Assembly (NCBI GenBank): GCA_012515695.1
Contig: JAAYXX010000375.1
Span: 1-16,437 of the forward strand
Source: Chloroflexota bacterium
GTDB taxonomy: Bacteria; Chloroflexota; Anaerolineae; UBA1429
Direction of reading: 5' to 3'
Length of the DNA stretch: 16,437 nucleotides
The translations under genes were made by a program, and so were the position numbers. Of this stretch, positions 1-6,578 are shown piece by piece; the first letter of the stretch is position 1; each line of letters begins with the position of its first letter. The notes under the pieces were generated by a model. That model searched no databases and was not told the origin of the DNA. It saw only the letters and a list, made by a program, of their open reading frames with translations.

Positions 1-1074
1 CTGATCCCCGAAAAGACTTTGCGCATACACACCGCCCCTCTGCGCCAATGGGAGTACGACCTGCGCCAACGTATCTACGCCTGGGAGCATTTCGACGACG
101 ACCAGGTGATCGACGATACCTTTGCCGTCGGACATACCTATACCCACACAGGTTGGGGCGTCGAACCCGCCTATACCCGCAGCGATACCGAGCGCGGCTC
201 CTATGTCTGGGATGCCCCCATCAAGACGCTGGACGACCTGGACAAGCTCCATTACCCAGAAGTTATTGTGGACTGGGAGACAACCCAGCGCCACCTGGAA
301 CTCGCCCAAGACCTCTTTGGCGATATCCTGCGCGTCACCCTGCATAGCTCTTTCTGGTGGAGCCTCGGCCTGATGAACACGTGGGCCATGTTGCGCGGCC
401 TCGAGCGCCTGATGATGGACATGGTCGAGCACCCTGAATGGATGCATCGGGTATGTCGCTTCCTCACGGATGGTCAATTGCACCTGCTGGACAATCTCCA
501 GGCTCAGGGCTTGCTCAGCCTCAACAATGGCAACCATTACGTGGGTTCGGGGCATTTCGGCTTTACCGAGCAACTCCCAGCCCCCGGCTACCAGCCCGGC
601 CACGTCAGAACCCAGGATATGTGGGGTTTTACCGAAGGGCAGGAGATCACCGGCGTTTCCCCTCAAATGCACTGGGAATTCGCTCTCCAATACGAGGCCG
701 CCATCCATCAACGCTTCGGCCTGACCTACTACGGCTGCTGTGAGCCGCTCGATTTCAAGTTCGACTATGTGAAACGCCTCCCTCATTTGCACGCCGTATC
801 CATTAGCCCCTGGTGCAACCGCGCCATCGCAGCAGAGGCGCTGCAAGACAAATACATCTATTCCTGGAAGCCCCATCCAGCACACCTGGCAGCCGTTCAG
901 TTTGACGGCGAATATGTTCGCCAATACATCCGCGAGACACTGGAAATCGCTCGCGGGTGCTGCGTCGAAATGGCGCTCAAAGATACCCATACCTGCAATA
1001 ACCAGCCGCAACGCTTTGACGAGTGGACGCGCATCGCCCAGCAAGAGAGCCAGCGCGCCGCGAGTAAATCCTAG
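1..1074 (+). CDS. URO-D-like (uroporphyrinogen decarboxylase superfamily) protein, 5' end outside window
   Basis: The reading frame is open from base 1 to a TAG at 1072-1074, giving 357 codons, and the N-terminus lies upstream. The TTG at 19 is internal, because the residues before it (LIPEKT) continue a normal family sequence. The protein resembles the URO-D-like proteins found in sugar-utilisation clusters of Firmicutes and Chloroflexota, not HemE. Visible features are an N-terminal stretch rich in Trp and Asp, a YGCCEP motif (Cys codons at 736 and 739) followed by a PHLHAVSISPW strand, and a C-terminal CCVEMALKDTHT segment (Cys codons at 958 and 961). In URO-D-related methyltransferases such as MtaA/MtbA, Cys and His residues bind zinc for methyl transfer, so the Cys pairs could be metal ligands; this is inference. 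No heme gene is nearby. A dehydrogenase gene follows after 32 nt and is probably in the same operon. The superfamily call is good; the reaction is unknown. Confidence 0.8.
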   Translation: MIPEKTLRIHTAPLRQWEYDLRQRIYAWEHFDDDQVIDDTFAVGHTYTHTGWGVEPAYTRSDTERGSYVWDAPIKTLDDLDKLHYPEVIVDWETTQRHLELAQDLFGDILRVTLHSSFWWSLGLMNTWAMLRGLERLMMDMVEHPEWMHRVCRFLTDGQLHLLDNLQAQGLLSLNNGNHYVGSGHFGFTEQLPAPGYQPGHVRTQDMWGFTEGQEITGVSPQMHWEFALQYEAAIHQRFGLTYYGCCEPLDFKFDYVKRLPHLHAVSISPWCNRAIAAEALQDKYIYSWKPHPAHLAAVQFDGEYVRQYIRETLEIARGCCVEMALKDTHTCNNQPQRFDEWTRIAQQESQRAASKS

Positions 1075-1106
1075 TACGCAACTAGACCGATATAGAAGGA
1101 GACACC

Positions 1107-2141
1107 ATGAAAGCTCTGGTAAATACCGCCCCCTACGTTCTGGAGCTACAAGAGTGGGACACACCGTCCTATGGACCGGACGACCTGCTTATCCGCGTGA
1201 AGGCTTGCGCTATCTGTGGTTCGGACGTCAAGGGCTATAGCGGCAAGACGGGCCGTCGGCAGCCACCCATCATCATGGGCCACGAGGCCGCCGGTGTTGT
1301 CGAGGCCATCGGCTCCAACGTGACCGGTTTTCAGCCGGGGGATCGGGTCGGCTTTGACTCCACTGTCTACTGTCGACGCTGCTCCTACTGCCTGAGCGGC
1401 CACTATAACATGTGTGAGAACCGCCAGGTAATCGGCGTTTCCGAAGGAACCTACCGCCGACATGGCGCAATGGCCGAATACGTGGTTGTCCCCTACTGGA
1501 TCGCCGTCCACCTGCCCGACAACCTCAGCTATGCCCAGGCTTCCCTGATCGAAACGGTTTCCATCGGCATTCACGCCGCCAACCGCACCCCGCTCAAGCT
1601 GAATGACACAGTGGTGATCGTGGGCGCGGGAGCCGTGGGGCTGGTCGCCCTGCAAGCCATTCGACTCAAGGGCGCGGGCAAGACCATCGTTACCGATATC
1701 TCCCCGGCCAAGCTAGAGCTGGCCACCCAGATCGGCGCCGACGTTACCCTCCGTGCCGACGAGCCGAACCTGCTAGAGCGCCTGCGCGCCGAGACTGGAG
1801 CCGATGGAGCCGACGCTGCCATCGAAGCCGTGGGCATCCAAAGCACGTTCGATACGGCCCTGGCAATCACGCGCAACGCGGGCGCGTTAACCCTGATCGG
1901 CAACGTTTCGCCGCGTGTCGAAATGGACCTGCAAAGCGTCGTCAGTCGCGAGATCACCGTCTATGGCGTGTGCGCCTCCAATGGCGAGTATGCCGATTGC
2001 GTGGAACTGGTCGCGTCGGGCCGCATCTCCGTAGACCCCTTCATTAGCGAGTATGCGCGCCTGGAAGATGGGCAGGCTGTCTTTGACCGGCTATACAAAG
2101 GCGTCGAAGGCAACGTGCGCACCGTATTCCTGTTCGACTGA
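1107..2141 (+). CDS. Zinc-dependent alcohol/polyol dehydrogenase (MDR family)
   Basis: This 344-aa protein is a medium-chain dehydrogenase/reductase of the sorbitol/threonine/galactitol dehydrogenase type, expected to oxidise a secondary alcohol of a sugar or polyol with NAD(P) in the cytoplasm. Catalytic zinc ligands are visible as C37 (AICGSD) and H59-E60 (MGHEAAG). The structural zinc site is complete, with C89, C92, C95 and C103. A Rossmann fold begins near residue 170 (VIVGAGAVG), and an acidic residue after the second strand (TDIS) hints at NAD+ rather than NADP+. AAGGAG lies 5 nt before the ATG. It sits 32 nt after the URO-D-like gene and 6 nt before the transporter gene, which suggests one catabolic operon. 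The exact substrate cannot be read from the sequence. Confidence 0.92.
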   Translation: MKALVNTAPYVLELQEWDTPSYGPDDLLIRVKACAICGSDVKGYSGKTGRRQPPIIMGHEAAGVVEAIGSNVTGFQPGDRVGFDSTVYCRRCSYCLSGHYNMCENRQVIGVSEGTYRRHGAMAEYVVVPYWIAVHLPDNLSYAQASLIETVSIGIHAANRTPLKLNDTVVIVGAGAVGLVALQAIRLKGAGKTIVTDISPAKLELATQIGADVTLRADEPNLLERLRAETGADGADAAIEAVGIQSTFDTALAITRNAGALTLIGNVSPRVEMDLQSVVSREITVYGVCASNGEYADCVELVASGRISVDPFISEYARLEDGQAVFDRLYKGVEGNVRTVFLFD

Positions 2142-2147
2142 CACGCC

Positions 2148-3425
2148 ATGCACGCAACCGAGACAATGCACACGCAGACGATGCGCTCCTGGCAAAAGCG
2201 CATCTTTATCATCTGCTGGATCACGTATGCTAGCTATTACTTGGGGAGGGTGAATCTGGCGGTCGCCCTCCCGGCGATGCAAGAGCAGTTCGGCTGGAAC
2301 AGAACCGTGGCGGGCCTCATCGGCAGCAGCTTCTACTGGGTGTATGCCATCGGCCAGCTTGTCAACGGTCAGTTGGGCGACCGTGTATCCGCACGGAGGT
2401 TCGTTGCCTTGGGGCTGGGTGTCTCTGCCCTGCTGAACGTGCTGTTCGCTACGTCCAGCTCGCTGCTCGTGATGACCGCCTTGTGGATGCTCAACGGCTG
2501 GGCACAGTCCACCGGCTGGGGACCGCTGATGAAAACGCTGTCCCGGTGGTTCTCACCCCAACAACGTGGCCGCATCACTGCCCTTTTCTCGCCCTGCTAT
2601 GTCGCCGGGCATGCGCTGTCTTGGGCAATGACCGGTTGGCTGGTCAGTCAATGGGGTTGGCGAGCCGCCTTTTGGATTCCGGGACTGCTCCTGTTCGCCT
2701 CGGCGACCGCCTGGTACAGCATAGCCCGCGACGCGCCCCCCAGCCCAGCGCCCCAGTCCGAGGCCGCGCCCACGGCTGCCGCACCCAAAAGCGGCGCTAT
2801 GGACATCCTGGGCCCACTAAAGGGCATCTTGCGCCATCCCACGCTGCGCTGGGCGCTGGGTACTTGCTTCCTTTCCGGCATGATCAAAGACGGCCTGACG
2901 CTGTGGAGCACAACCTACCTGATGGAGCAAACCGGCCTGGCGCTACCGATGGCCGCCCTGAGCAGCGTGCTGATCCCGATCGCGGGCATGGGCGGAGCAT
3001 TTTTGGCCGGGTGGCTGGTTCGGGGAGGCGACGAACACGGCGAAGTGCCGGTGGTGCTGGGCCTGGCGACGCTGATGGTATTGACTGTTCTGGGCCTATA
3101 CGCCATCGGTGGCACGCAAACCTGGTGGTTGCCCGCCGGGCTGATGGCCGCAACCGCGCTCGCCAGCCACGGCATAAACGCCATGCTCATGTCATCGCTG
3201 CCCCTCAGCCTTGGCGCGGGCGGCCAGGTGTCGTCCGCAGCAGGCACGTTCGACTTTGCGTCCTACGTGGGCGGCGCGCTCAGTGCCATCCTCGTCGGCA
3301 GCCTGCAGGATCGCTTTGGTTGGGCGGCGGTCTACACGCTGTGGGTAGGCGTAGCCATCACCATCGCAGCCCTGGCAGGCTGGCAGCGCGTCCACTCGCG
3401 CAAGGCTGTGGCGACCGAGTCATAG
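2148..3425 (+). CDS. MFS transporter, organophosphate:phosphate antiporter (OPA)-like
   Basis: This 425-aa integral membrane protein has about 12 hydrophobic segments and a Pro/Ala-rich central loop (about residues 192-215) between its two halves. The first helix carries YYLGRVN, which lines up with YYLVRKN of GlpT. R34 therefore matches the phosphate-binding R45 of GlpT, while GlpT K46 is Val here. In the seventh helix, IKDGLTLWSTTYL lines up with the GlpT segment holding the second substrate Arg, and K247 takes that place. Both binding-site charges are thus kept as Arg and Lys, which points to an anionic, perhaps phosphorylated, substrate; this is inference. The ATG at 2148 lies 6 nt after the dehydrogenase stop with no clear Shine-Dalgarno sequence. 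ATGs at 2166 and 2181 in the same frame are possible alternatives. The gene ends 24 nt before a strong hairpin and is probably last in its operon. Confidence 0.88.
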   Translation: MHATETMHTQTMRSWQKRIFIICWITYASYYLGRVNLAVALPAMQEQFGWNRTVAGLIGSSFYWVYAIGQLVNGQLGDRVSARRFVALGLGVSALLNVLFATSSSLLVMTALWMLNGWAQSTGWGPLMKTLSRWFSPQQRGRITALFSPCYVAGHALSWAMTGWLVSQWGWRAAFWIPGLLLFASATAWYSIARDAPPSPAPQSEAAPTAAAPKSGAMDILGPLKGILRHPTLRWALGTCFLSGMIKDGLTLWSTTYLMEQTGLALPMAALSSVLIPIAGMGGAFLAGWLVRGGDEHGEVPVVLGLATLMVLTVLGLYAIGGTQTWWLPAGLMAATALASHGINAMLMSSLPLSLGAGGQVSSAAGTFDFASYVGGALSAILVGSLQDRFGWAAVYTLWVGVAITIAALAGWQRVHSRKAVATES

Positions 3426-3449
3426 CCGCGCGCTGACGGCACACTCACA

Positions 3450-3487
3450 AAACAGAGCGACCGACGCAACTGTCGGTCGCTCTGTTT
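3450..3487. terminator. Bidirectional hairpin terminator between convergent genes
   Basis: A perfect 16-bp inverted repeat (3450-3465 and 3472-3487) surrounds a 6-nt loop. The stem is GC-rich in the middle and ends AAA/TTT, so both strands have a short T run at the 3' side. It lies between the 3' ends of the plus-strand transporter gene and the minus-strand manA gene, where a shared terminator is expected. The T runs are short, so intrinsic termination may be incomplete. Confidence 0.8.
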
Positions 3488-3509
3488 ACCACAGCTTGTT
3501 ATGCAACTT

Positions 3510-4520
3510 TTACACATACGCCCGTAACATGGTGCTCTGCTCGGTAGCGCGGATGGTATACTCGCCCAGGGCGGCAGGCAACAGCACGAATCGCACAGCG
3601 CGCACAGTCACCGGCGCGCTTGCTGGCTCGTCGGCCCAGTGTACCGCCGCCTCGCCGGTCATGCAGCCCCAGATTTCGAACGTCCGCCCATCGCAGCGCC
3701 CGTGGAACTCGGCGCCCGCCGCCAGTTCCACCCGCTCCACGCTAAAGTGGGGCGACTGGACCAGCCGCGACCATTTCATCCCCGCGTTGTCCGCCAGCGT
3801 TACCGGCTGGACAGGCCCCGGCTCGATCAGCCCCCAATCAATCACGTCCAGGGCTTGCTGGATATGCAGCGGGCGCGGCTTGCCATCCTCGCCCACGCGC
3901 CCCCAATCATACACCCGATATGTGATGTCCGAGTTCTGCTGAATCTCGGCCACCACCGCCCCGGCCAACAGCGCGTGTACACTGCCCGCCGACACATAGA
4001 CGGCGTCACCGGCCTGAATGCGAACCCGGTGCAACTGGCCTTCCACCGTCCCCTGCTCGATAGCCGCCTGAAAGCTCTCCCTGGTCGCTCCTTTTGCCAG
4101 GCCGTATATCAGTTCGGTCCCCGGCTCGGCATACAACACGTACCACATCTCGGTCTTGCCCAGTTCGCCATGCTCATGCTCGCGAGCATAGGCGTCATCC
4201 GGGTGCACCTGCACAGACAAGTTCTTGTTTGCATCCAGCAACTTGACCAGCAGCGGGAATTTGCCCCGCCGCAGCATCTCGGCAGAATGGCTCCCCACCA
4301 GATCAGCGCCCAGCGCCTCCATGATCTCTGGCAGCGTGCGCCCCTGCCAATACCCCGCATCCGCCCGCGTGGGCGAACTGGGGTGACCCGAGATATCCCA
4401 ACTCTCGGCCACGATGCCAGGCGGCAACTGCCGCCCGAAAACCGTCTCCAAATGACGCCCACCCCAGATATAGTCTCGAAACTCGGGGGTAAACGTCAAC
4501 GGGTAAATCCGTTCCGTCAT
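3510..4520 (-). CDS. manA: Mannose-6-phosphate isomerase, type I
   Basis: This 336-aa cytoplasmic zinc enzyme interconverts mannose 6-phosphate and fructose 6-phosphate, linking mannose or GDP-mannose metabolism to glycolysis. The four zinc ligands of the family are visible: Q104 and H106 (VQVHPDD), E124 (LGKTEMWYV) and H182 (GSVHAL). The type I signature NSDITYRVYDWGR follows, and a cupin-like C-terminus completes the protein. The length matches the short bacterial form. I chose the ATG at 4520, preceded by CGGAGAGA, over an in-frame GTG at 4544, because the family begins near IYPLTF and the GTG adds only a charged octapeptide. It lies 64 nt downstream of the dipeptidase gene on the same strand, separated by a strong hairpin, so cotranscription with partial processing is likely. 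Confidence 0.93.
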   Translation of the reverse strand: MTERIYPLTFTPEFRDYIWGGRHLETVFGRQLPPGIVAESWDISGHPSSPTRADAGYWQGRTLPEIMEALGADLVGSHSAEMLRRGKFPLLVKLLDANKNLSVQVHPDDAYAREHEHGELGKTEMWYVLYAEPGTELIYGLAKGATRESFQAAIEQGTVEGQLHRVRIQAGDAVYVSAGSVHALLAGAVVAEIQQNSDITYRVYDWGRVGEDGKPRPLHIQQALDVIDWGLIEPGPVQPVTLADNAGMKWSRLVQSPHFSVERVELAAGAEFHGRCDGRTFEIWGCMTGEAAVHWADEPASAPVTVRAVRFVLLPAALGEYTIRATEQSTMLRAYV

Positions 4521-4548
4521 TCTCTCCGTTCTCCGATTCTCCACACGC

Positions 4549-4593
4549 CCAGCGTCACCCTCGCCTGCTGGCAGCCGCGAGGGTCTACGCTGG
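4549..4593 (-). promoter_or_regulatory. Intercistronic hairpin overlapping the dipeptidase stop codon
   Basis: Two nested perfect arms form a long stem in the minus-strand transcript: 7 bp (4587-4593 with 4549-4555) outside and 8 bp (4577-4584 with 4557-4564) inside. A 2-nt/1-nt internal loop separates them, and the two outer-loop bases belong to the TAG stop of the dipeptidase gene. A 12-nt apical loop contains further self-complementary bases. No T run follows on the minus strand, so this looks more like an mRNA processing or stability element, or a weak terminator, than an intrinsic terminator. It stands between the dipeptidase and manA genes. Confidence 0.6.
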
Positions 4594-5574
4594 CAACATG
4601 CGCAGGAAATTCTCGCCAGCGATCTTTTCCAGGGTCGCCGCGTCCACCCCGCGTCGGGACAACGCCTGGAATAGTTCCTCCATATAGCTCACATCCTCAG
4701 GGATAGGCCGCCACAGGCGAGTGGTCCCGTCGAAATCCGAGCCGATGCCCACATGATCCGGCCCCATCACCTCCAGGGCGTGGATAAAGTGGTCGCACAG
4801 CCGCTCCAGGCTGGGGTCCTCCCTGTCGATAAAAGCCCGATAGAAAGCAATCCCCATCACCCCGCCCCGCTCTGCCAGCGCGCGCATCATCTCGTCTGTC
4901 AACGCCCGCGAATGAGGGCAGAGGGCGTAGCAACTGCCGTGCGTGTAGCACACCCGCACCGACGACTTTTCCAGTACTTCCCAAAAGGCCGCGTCGTTGA
5001 TGTGCGCCAGGTCTACCGCCATGCCCAGGTCGGTCATCTCGGCCAACACATCCCAGCCAAACGGGGTCAACCCCTTGGATTGTTGCCGCAGGTTTTCCCT
5101 CTCCGATGGGCTGATATAGCCAAAGTAGCTGTCGTCACACTGTAGTTCAGGGGGCATCCCCCCGCCGTGGCTGATGTTCGCAATCCGCACACCCAGCCTG
5201 TACCAGTTACGCAGATGGGCCAGGTTCTCCGCAAACATCGCCTGCCCCTCGATAGTCAGCACCAGGGCGATCTTGCCCTCGCTGCGCGCCTGCCGCACCT
5301 GAGCCGCCGTCAGGCAGATAGCAAAAGCATCCCCATGCAGCGCGGCCATCTGGTAAGCGGCATCAATCAACACGCTCGATTGAGCCAGGTCGCCATCACC
5401 CACCATTGTAAACAGGCAATCCACCCCGCCTTGCCGCAGACGCGACAGGTCCACCTGATAGGCCGGGTCGTCCACGGCCAGGTCCATCGAGTCGCCACGC
5501 TGTAGCCGCAGAATCAGGCTATCGCAATGAGCATCCAACACCAGGAACCGATCCACCAGGCGCTCTTCCGTCAT
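4585..5574 (-). CDS. Membrane dipeptidase-like metallopeptidase (family M19)
   Basis: This 329-aa protein belongs to the renal dipeptidase (M19) family, binuclear zinc amidohydrolase-fold enzymes that cleave dipeptides, often including D-residues. The ligands known from the family are all present: H16 and D18 (DAHCD), bridging E109 (LTIEGQ), H191 (VDLAH), H212 (YTHGS) and the aspartates of GSDFDG (D280/D282). The usual SHS at the second histidine is THG here. The segment HGGGMPPELQ (about residues 136-145) replaces the commoner HN-x-L region. No signal peptide is seen, so it is probably cytoplasmic. The ATG at 5574 follows GGGGG by 7 nt. A longer in-frame reading back to 5733 is rejected because the likely promoter lies inside it. 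It is first in a two-gene minus-strand unit with manA. Confidence 0.9.
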   Translation of the reverse strand: MTEERLVDRFLVLDAHCDSLILRLQRGDSMDLAVDDPAYQVDLSRLRQGGVDCLFTMVGDGDLAQSSVLIDAAYQMAALHGDAFAICLTAAQVRQARSEGKIALVLTIEGQAMFAENLAHLRNWYRLGVRIANISHGGGMPPELQCDDSYFGYISPSERENLRQQSKGLTPFGWDVLAEMTDLGMAVDLAHINDAAFWEVLEKSSVRVCYTHGSCYALCPHSRALTDEMMRALAERGGVMGIAFYRAFIDREDPSLERLCDHFIHALEVMGPDHVGIGSDFDGTTRLWRPIPEDVSYMEELFQALSRRGVDAATLEKIAGENFLRMLPA

Positions 5575-5703
5575 GTCAGGCCCCCTTTCTTGGTCAGTCG
5601 CTACGAATTCGTGTAGATACGCCAGCGCAACGGTATCGCCCGCTGCCTGCTCTACCGTCTGGGCGCACATCCTCATTCCCCGGCGGCGGCCATATCGCCT
5701 CAC

Positions 5704-5733
5704 ATCATACCACCAATACGCCCGGCGTTTCAA
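5704..5733 (-). promoter_or_regulatory. Promoter for the dipeptidase-manA unit
   Basis: Read on the minus strand, TTGAAA (5733-5728) is followed after 18 nt by TATGAT (5709-5704). The -10 is preceded by TGG, making it an extended -10. Each hexamer matches the sigma-70 consensus at five of six bases. Initiation near 5697 would give a leader of about 120 nt before the ATG at 5574. The assignment is from consensus match only. Confidence 0.5.
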
Positions 5734-5763
5734 GGCCAGGCCTCCTCCCCGGCGTTATACAGG

Positions 5764-5792
5764 TATTCACCTGCGTTACTCCATGCTATAAT
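5764..5792 (+). promoter_or_regulatory. Extended -10 promoter for the metallophosphoesterase gene
   Basis: A perfect TATAAT (5787-5792) is preceded by TGC, giving the extended -10 motif TGnTATAAT. The -35 region (TATTCA, 5764-5769) with 17-nt spacing is weak, as is usual for extended -10 promoters. A short inverted repeat, CAGGT-N4-ACCTG (5760-5773), overlaps the -35 region and could be an operator. The start codon of the next gene is at 5834, leaving a leader of about 35 nt. Confidence 0.55.
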
Positions 5793-5833
5793 ACGCTTTG
5801 GAAGTGTGCGCAGAATGGAAGGAGGAGCGGTAC

Positions 5834-6487
5834 ATGATCGTGGTCGCGATGACGGATATTCACGGCAACCTGGGCAGGCTGAACGCTATTGCTTCGGACA
5901 TAGCCGCCGCCGACCTCGTGCTGTTGACAGGTGACCTGACCCACTTTGGACACAGGGAAGCCGCCGAGGATGTCGTGAGCGCCGTACGCCGCTATAACCA
6001 GCATCTACTGGCGGTTCCCGGCAACTGCGATTACGCCGAGGTGGCCGCCTATCTCACGGAACAGGGGATCAACCTGCACGCCCGACATGTCATCAACAAT
6101 GGCATCGCCTTTGTCGGCGTGGGCGGCTCTTTGCCCGCGCCCAGGCCAACCCCAAACGAGTACGACGAGGAGGAGATAGAAGCCTTTCTCGCTCAGGCCG
6201 TAACAGACCTGCCCGCCAATACTCCCCTCGTCCTGGTTACCCACCAGCCCCCCTACGACACCGTCGCAGACCTGGCCAGCATTGGCCGCCACGTGGGCAG
6301 CCGTGCCATCCGCCGCTTCATCGGGACGCATCAACCGCTGGTCTGCTTCACCGGCCATATTCACGAGGGTCGCGGCATGGACACCATCGGCAGCACCCGC
6401 ATCGTCAACCCCGGCCCTTTGCGCTACGGCGGCTATGCCTATGCCAAGATCGAGAGCGGTCAGGCTGCCATCGAACTGCGTGGCTGA
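5834..6487 (+). CDS. Metallophosphoesterase, YfcE/calcineurin-like
   Basis: This 217-aa cytoplasmic phosphoesterase carries all the dinuclear metal-binding motifs of the calcineurin-like superfamily in order: D8-x-H10 (TDIHGN), GDLTHFG (33-39), GNCD (63-66), a His in VTHQPPYDT near residue 135, and GHIHEG near residue 175. The family hydrolyses phosphomonoesters or phosphodiesters with Mn2+ or similar metals; the substrate cannot be told. The fourth residue of the GNCD block is Asp, where many members have His. I chose the ATG at 5834 because AAGGAGG stands 8 nt before it. An in-frame TTG at 5798 would place codons upstream of that site. The gene is transcribed from the extended -10 promoter just upstream and is followed after 91 nt by uvrB, which has its own possible promoter. 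Confidence 0.9.
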   Translation: MIVVAMTDIHGNLGRLNAIASDIAAADLVLLTGDLTHFGHREAAEDVVSAVRRYNQHLLAVPGNCDYAEVAAYLTEQGINLHARHVINNGIAFVGVGGSLPAPRPTPNEYDEEEIEAFLAQAVTDLPANTPLVLVTHQPPYDTVADLASIGRHVGSRAIRRFIGTHQPLVCFTGHIHEGRGMDTIGSTRIVNPGPLRYGGYAYAKIESGQAAIELRG

Positions 6488-6528
6488 ACGGGCAGCCGTG
6501 CCATCCAGCCACATCCCCAATTCCTCGT

Positions 6529-6557
6529 TTGCTTTACAAACAGAACAGATGTACTAT
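6529..6557 (+). promoter_or_regulatory. Possible uvrB promoter with candidate LexA (SOS) box
   Basis: A weak sigma-70 match, TTGCTT (6529-6534), 17 nt, TACTAT (6552-6557), sits ahead of uvrB. Overlapping the -10 is AGAAC-agat-GTACT (6542-6555). One half-site fits the GAAC-N4-GTTC box of Gram-positive LexA and the other fits the GTWC half of cyanobacterial boxes, with one mismatch to a perfect palindrome. A second inverted repeat, GTTTG-N5-CAAAC, lies at 6527-6541. Control of uvrB by LexA is common in bacteria, so the site is plausible, but the match is from inspection only. Confidence 0.35.
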
Positions 6558-6578
6558 TAGGGGATGGTAGGTGAAATC

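Noticed and set aside
2483..3436. Second plus-strand frame of about 317 codons overlapping the transporter gene
   Set aside because: It is highly rich in Arg and Gly, without hydrophobic helices, as expected for an off-frame reading of a membrane protein gene.
3639..4706. Plus-strand open frame opposite manA (about 355 codons)
   Set aside because: It is antisense to manA, which has all its zinc-site residues; the frame has no domain features.
5575..5733. N-terminal extension of the M19 dipeptidase by 53 codons
   Set aside because: Its start falls on the predicted -35 element, the residues do not resemble an M19 N-terminus, and a good ribosome binding site precedes the ATG at 5574.
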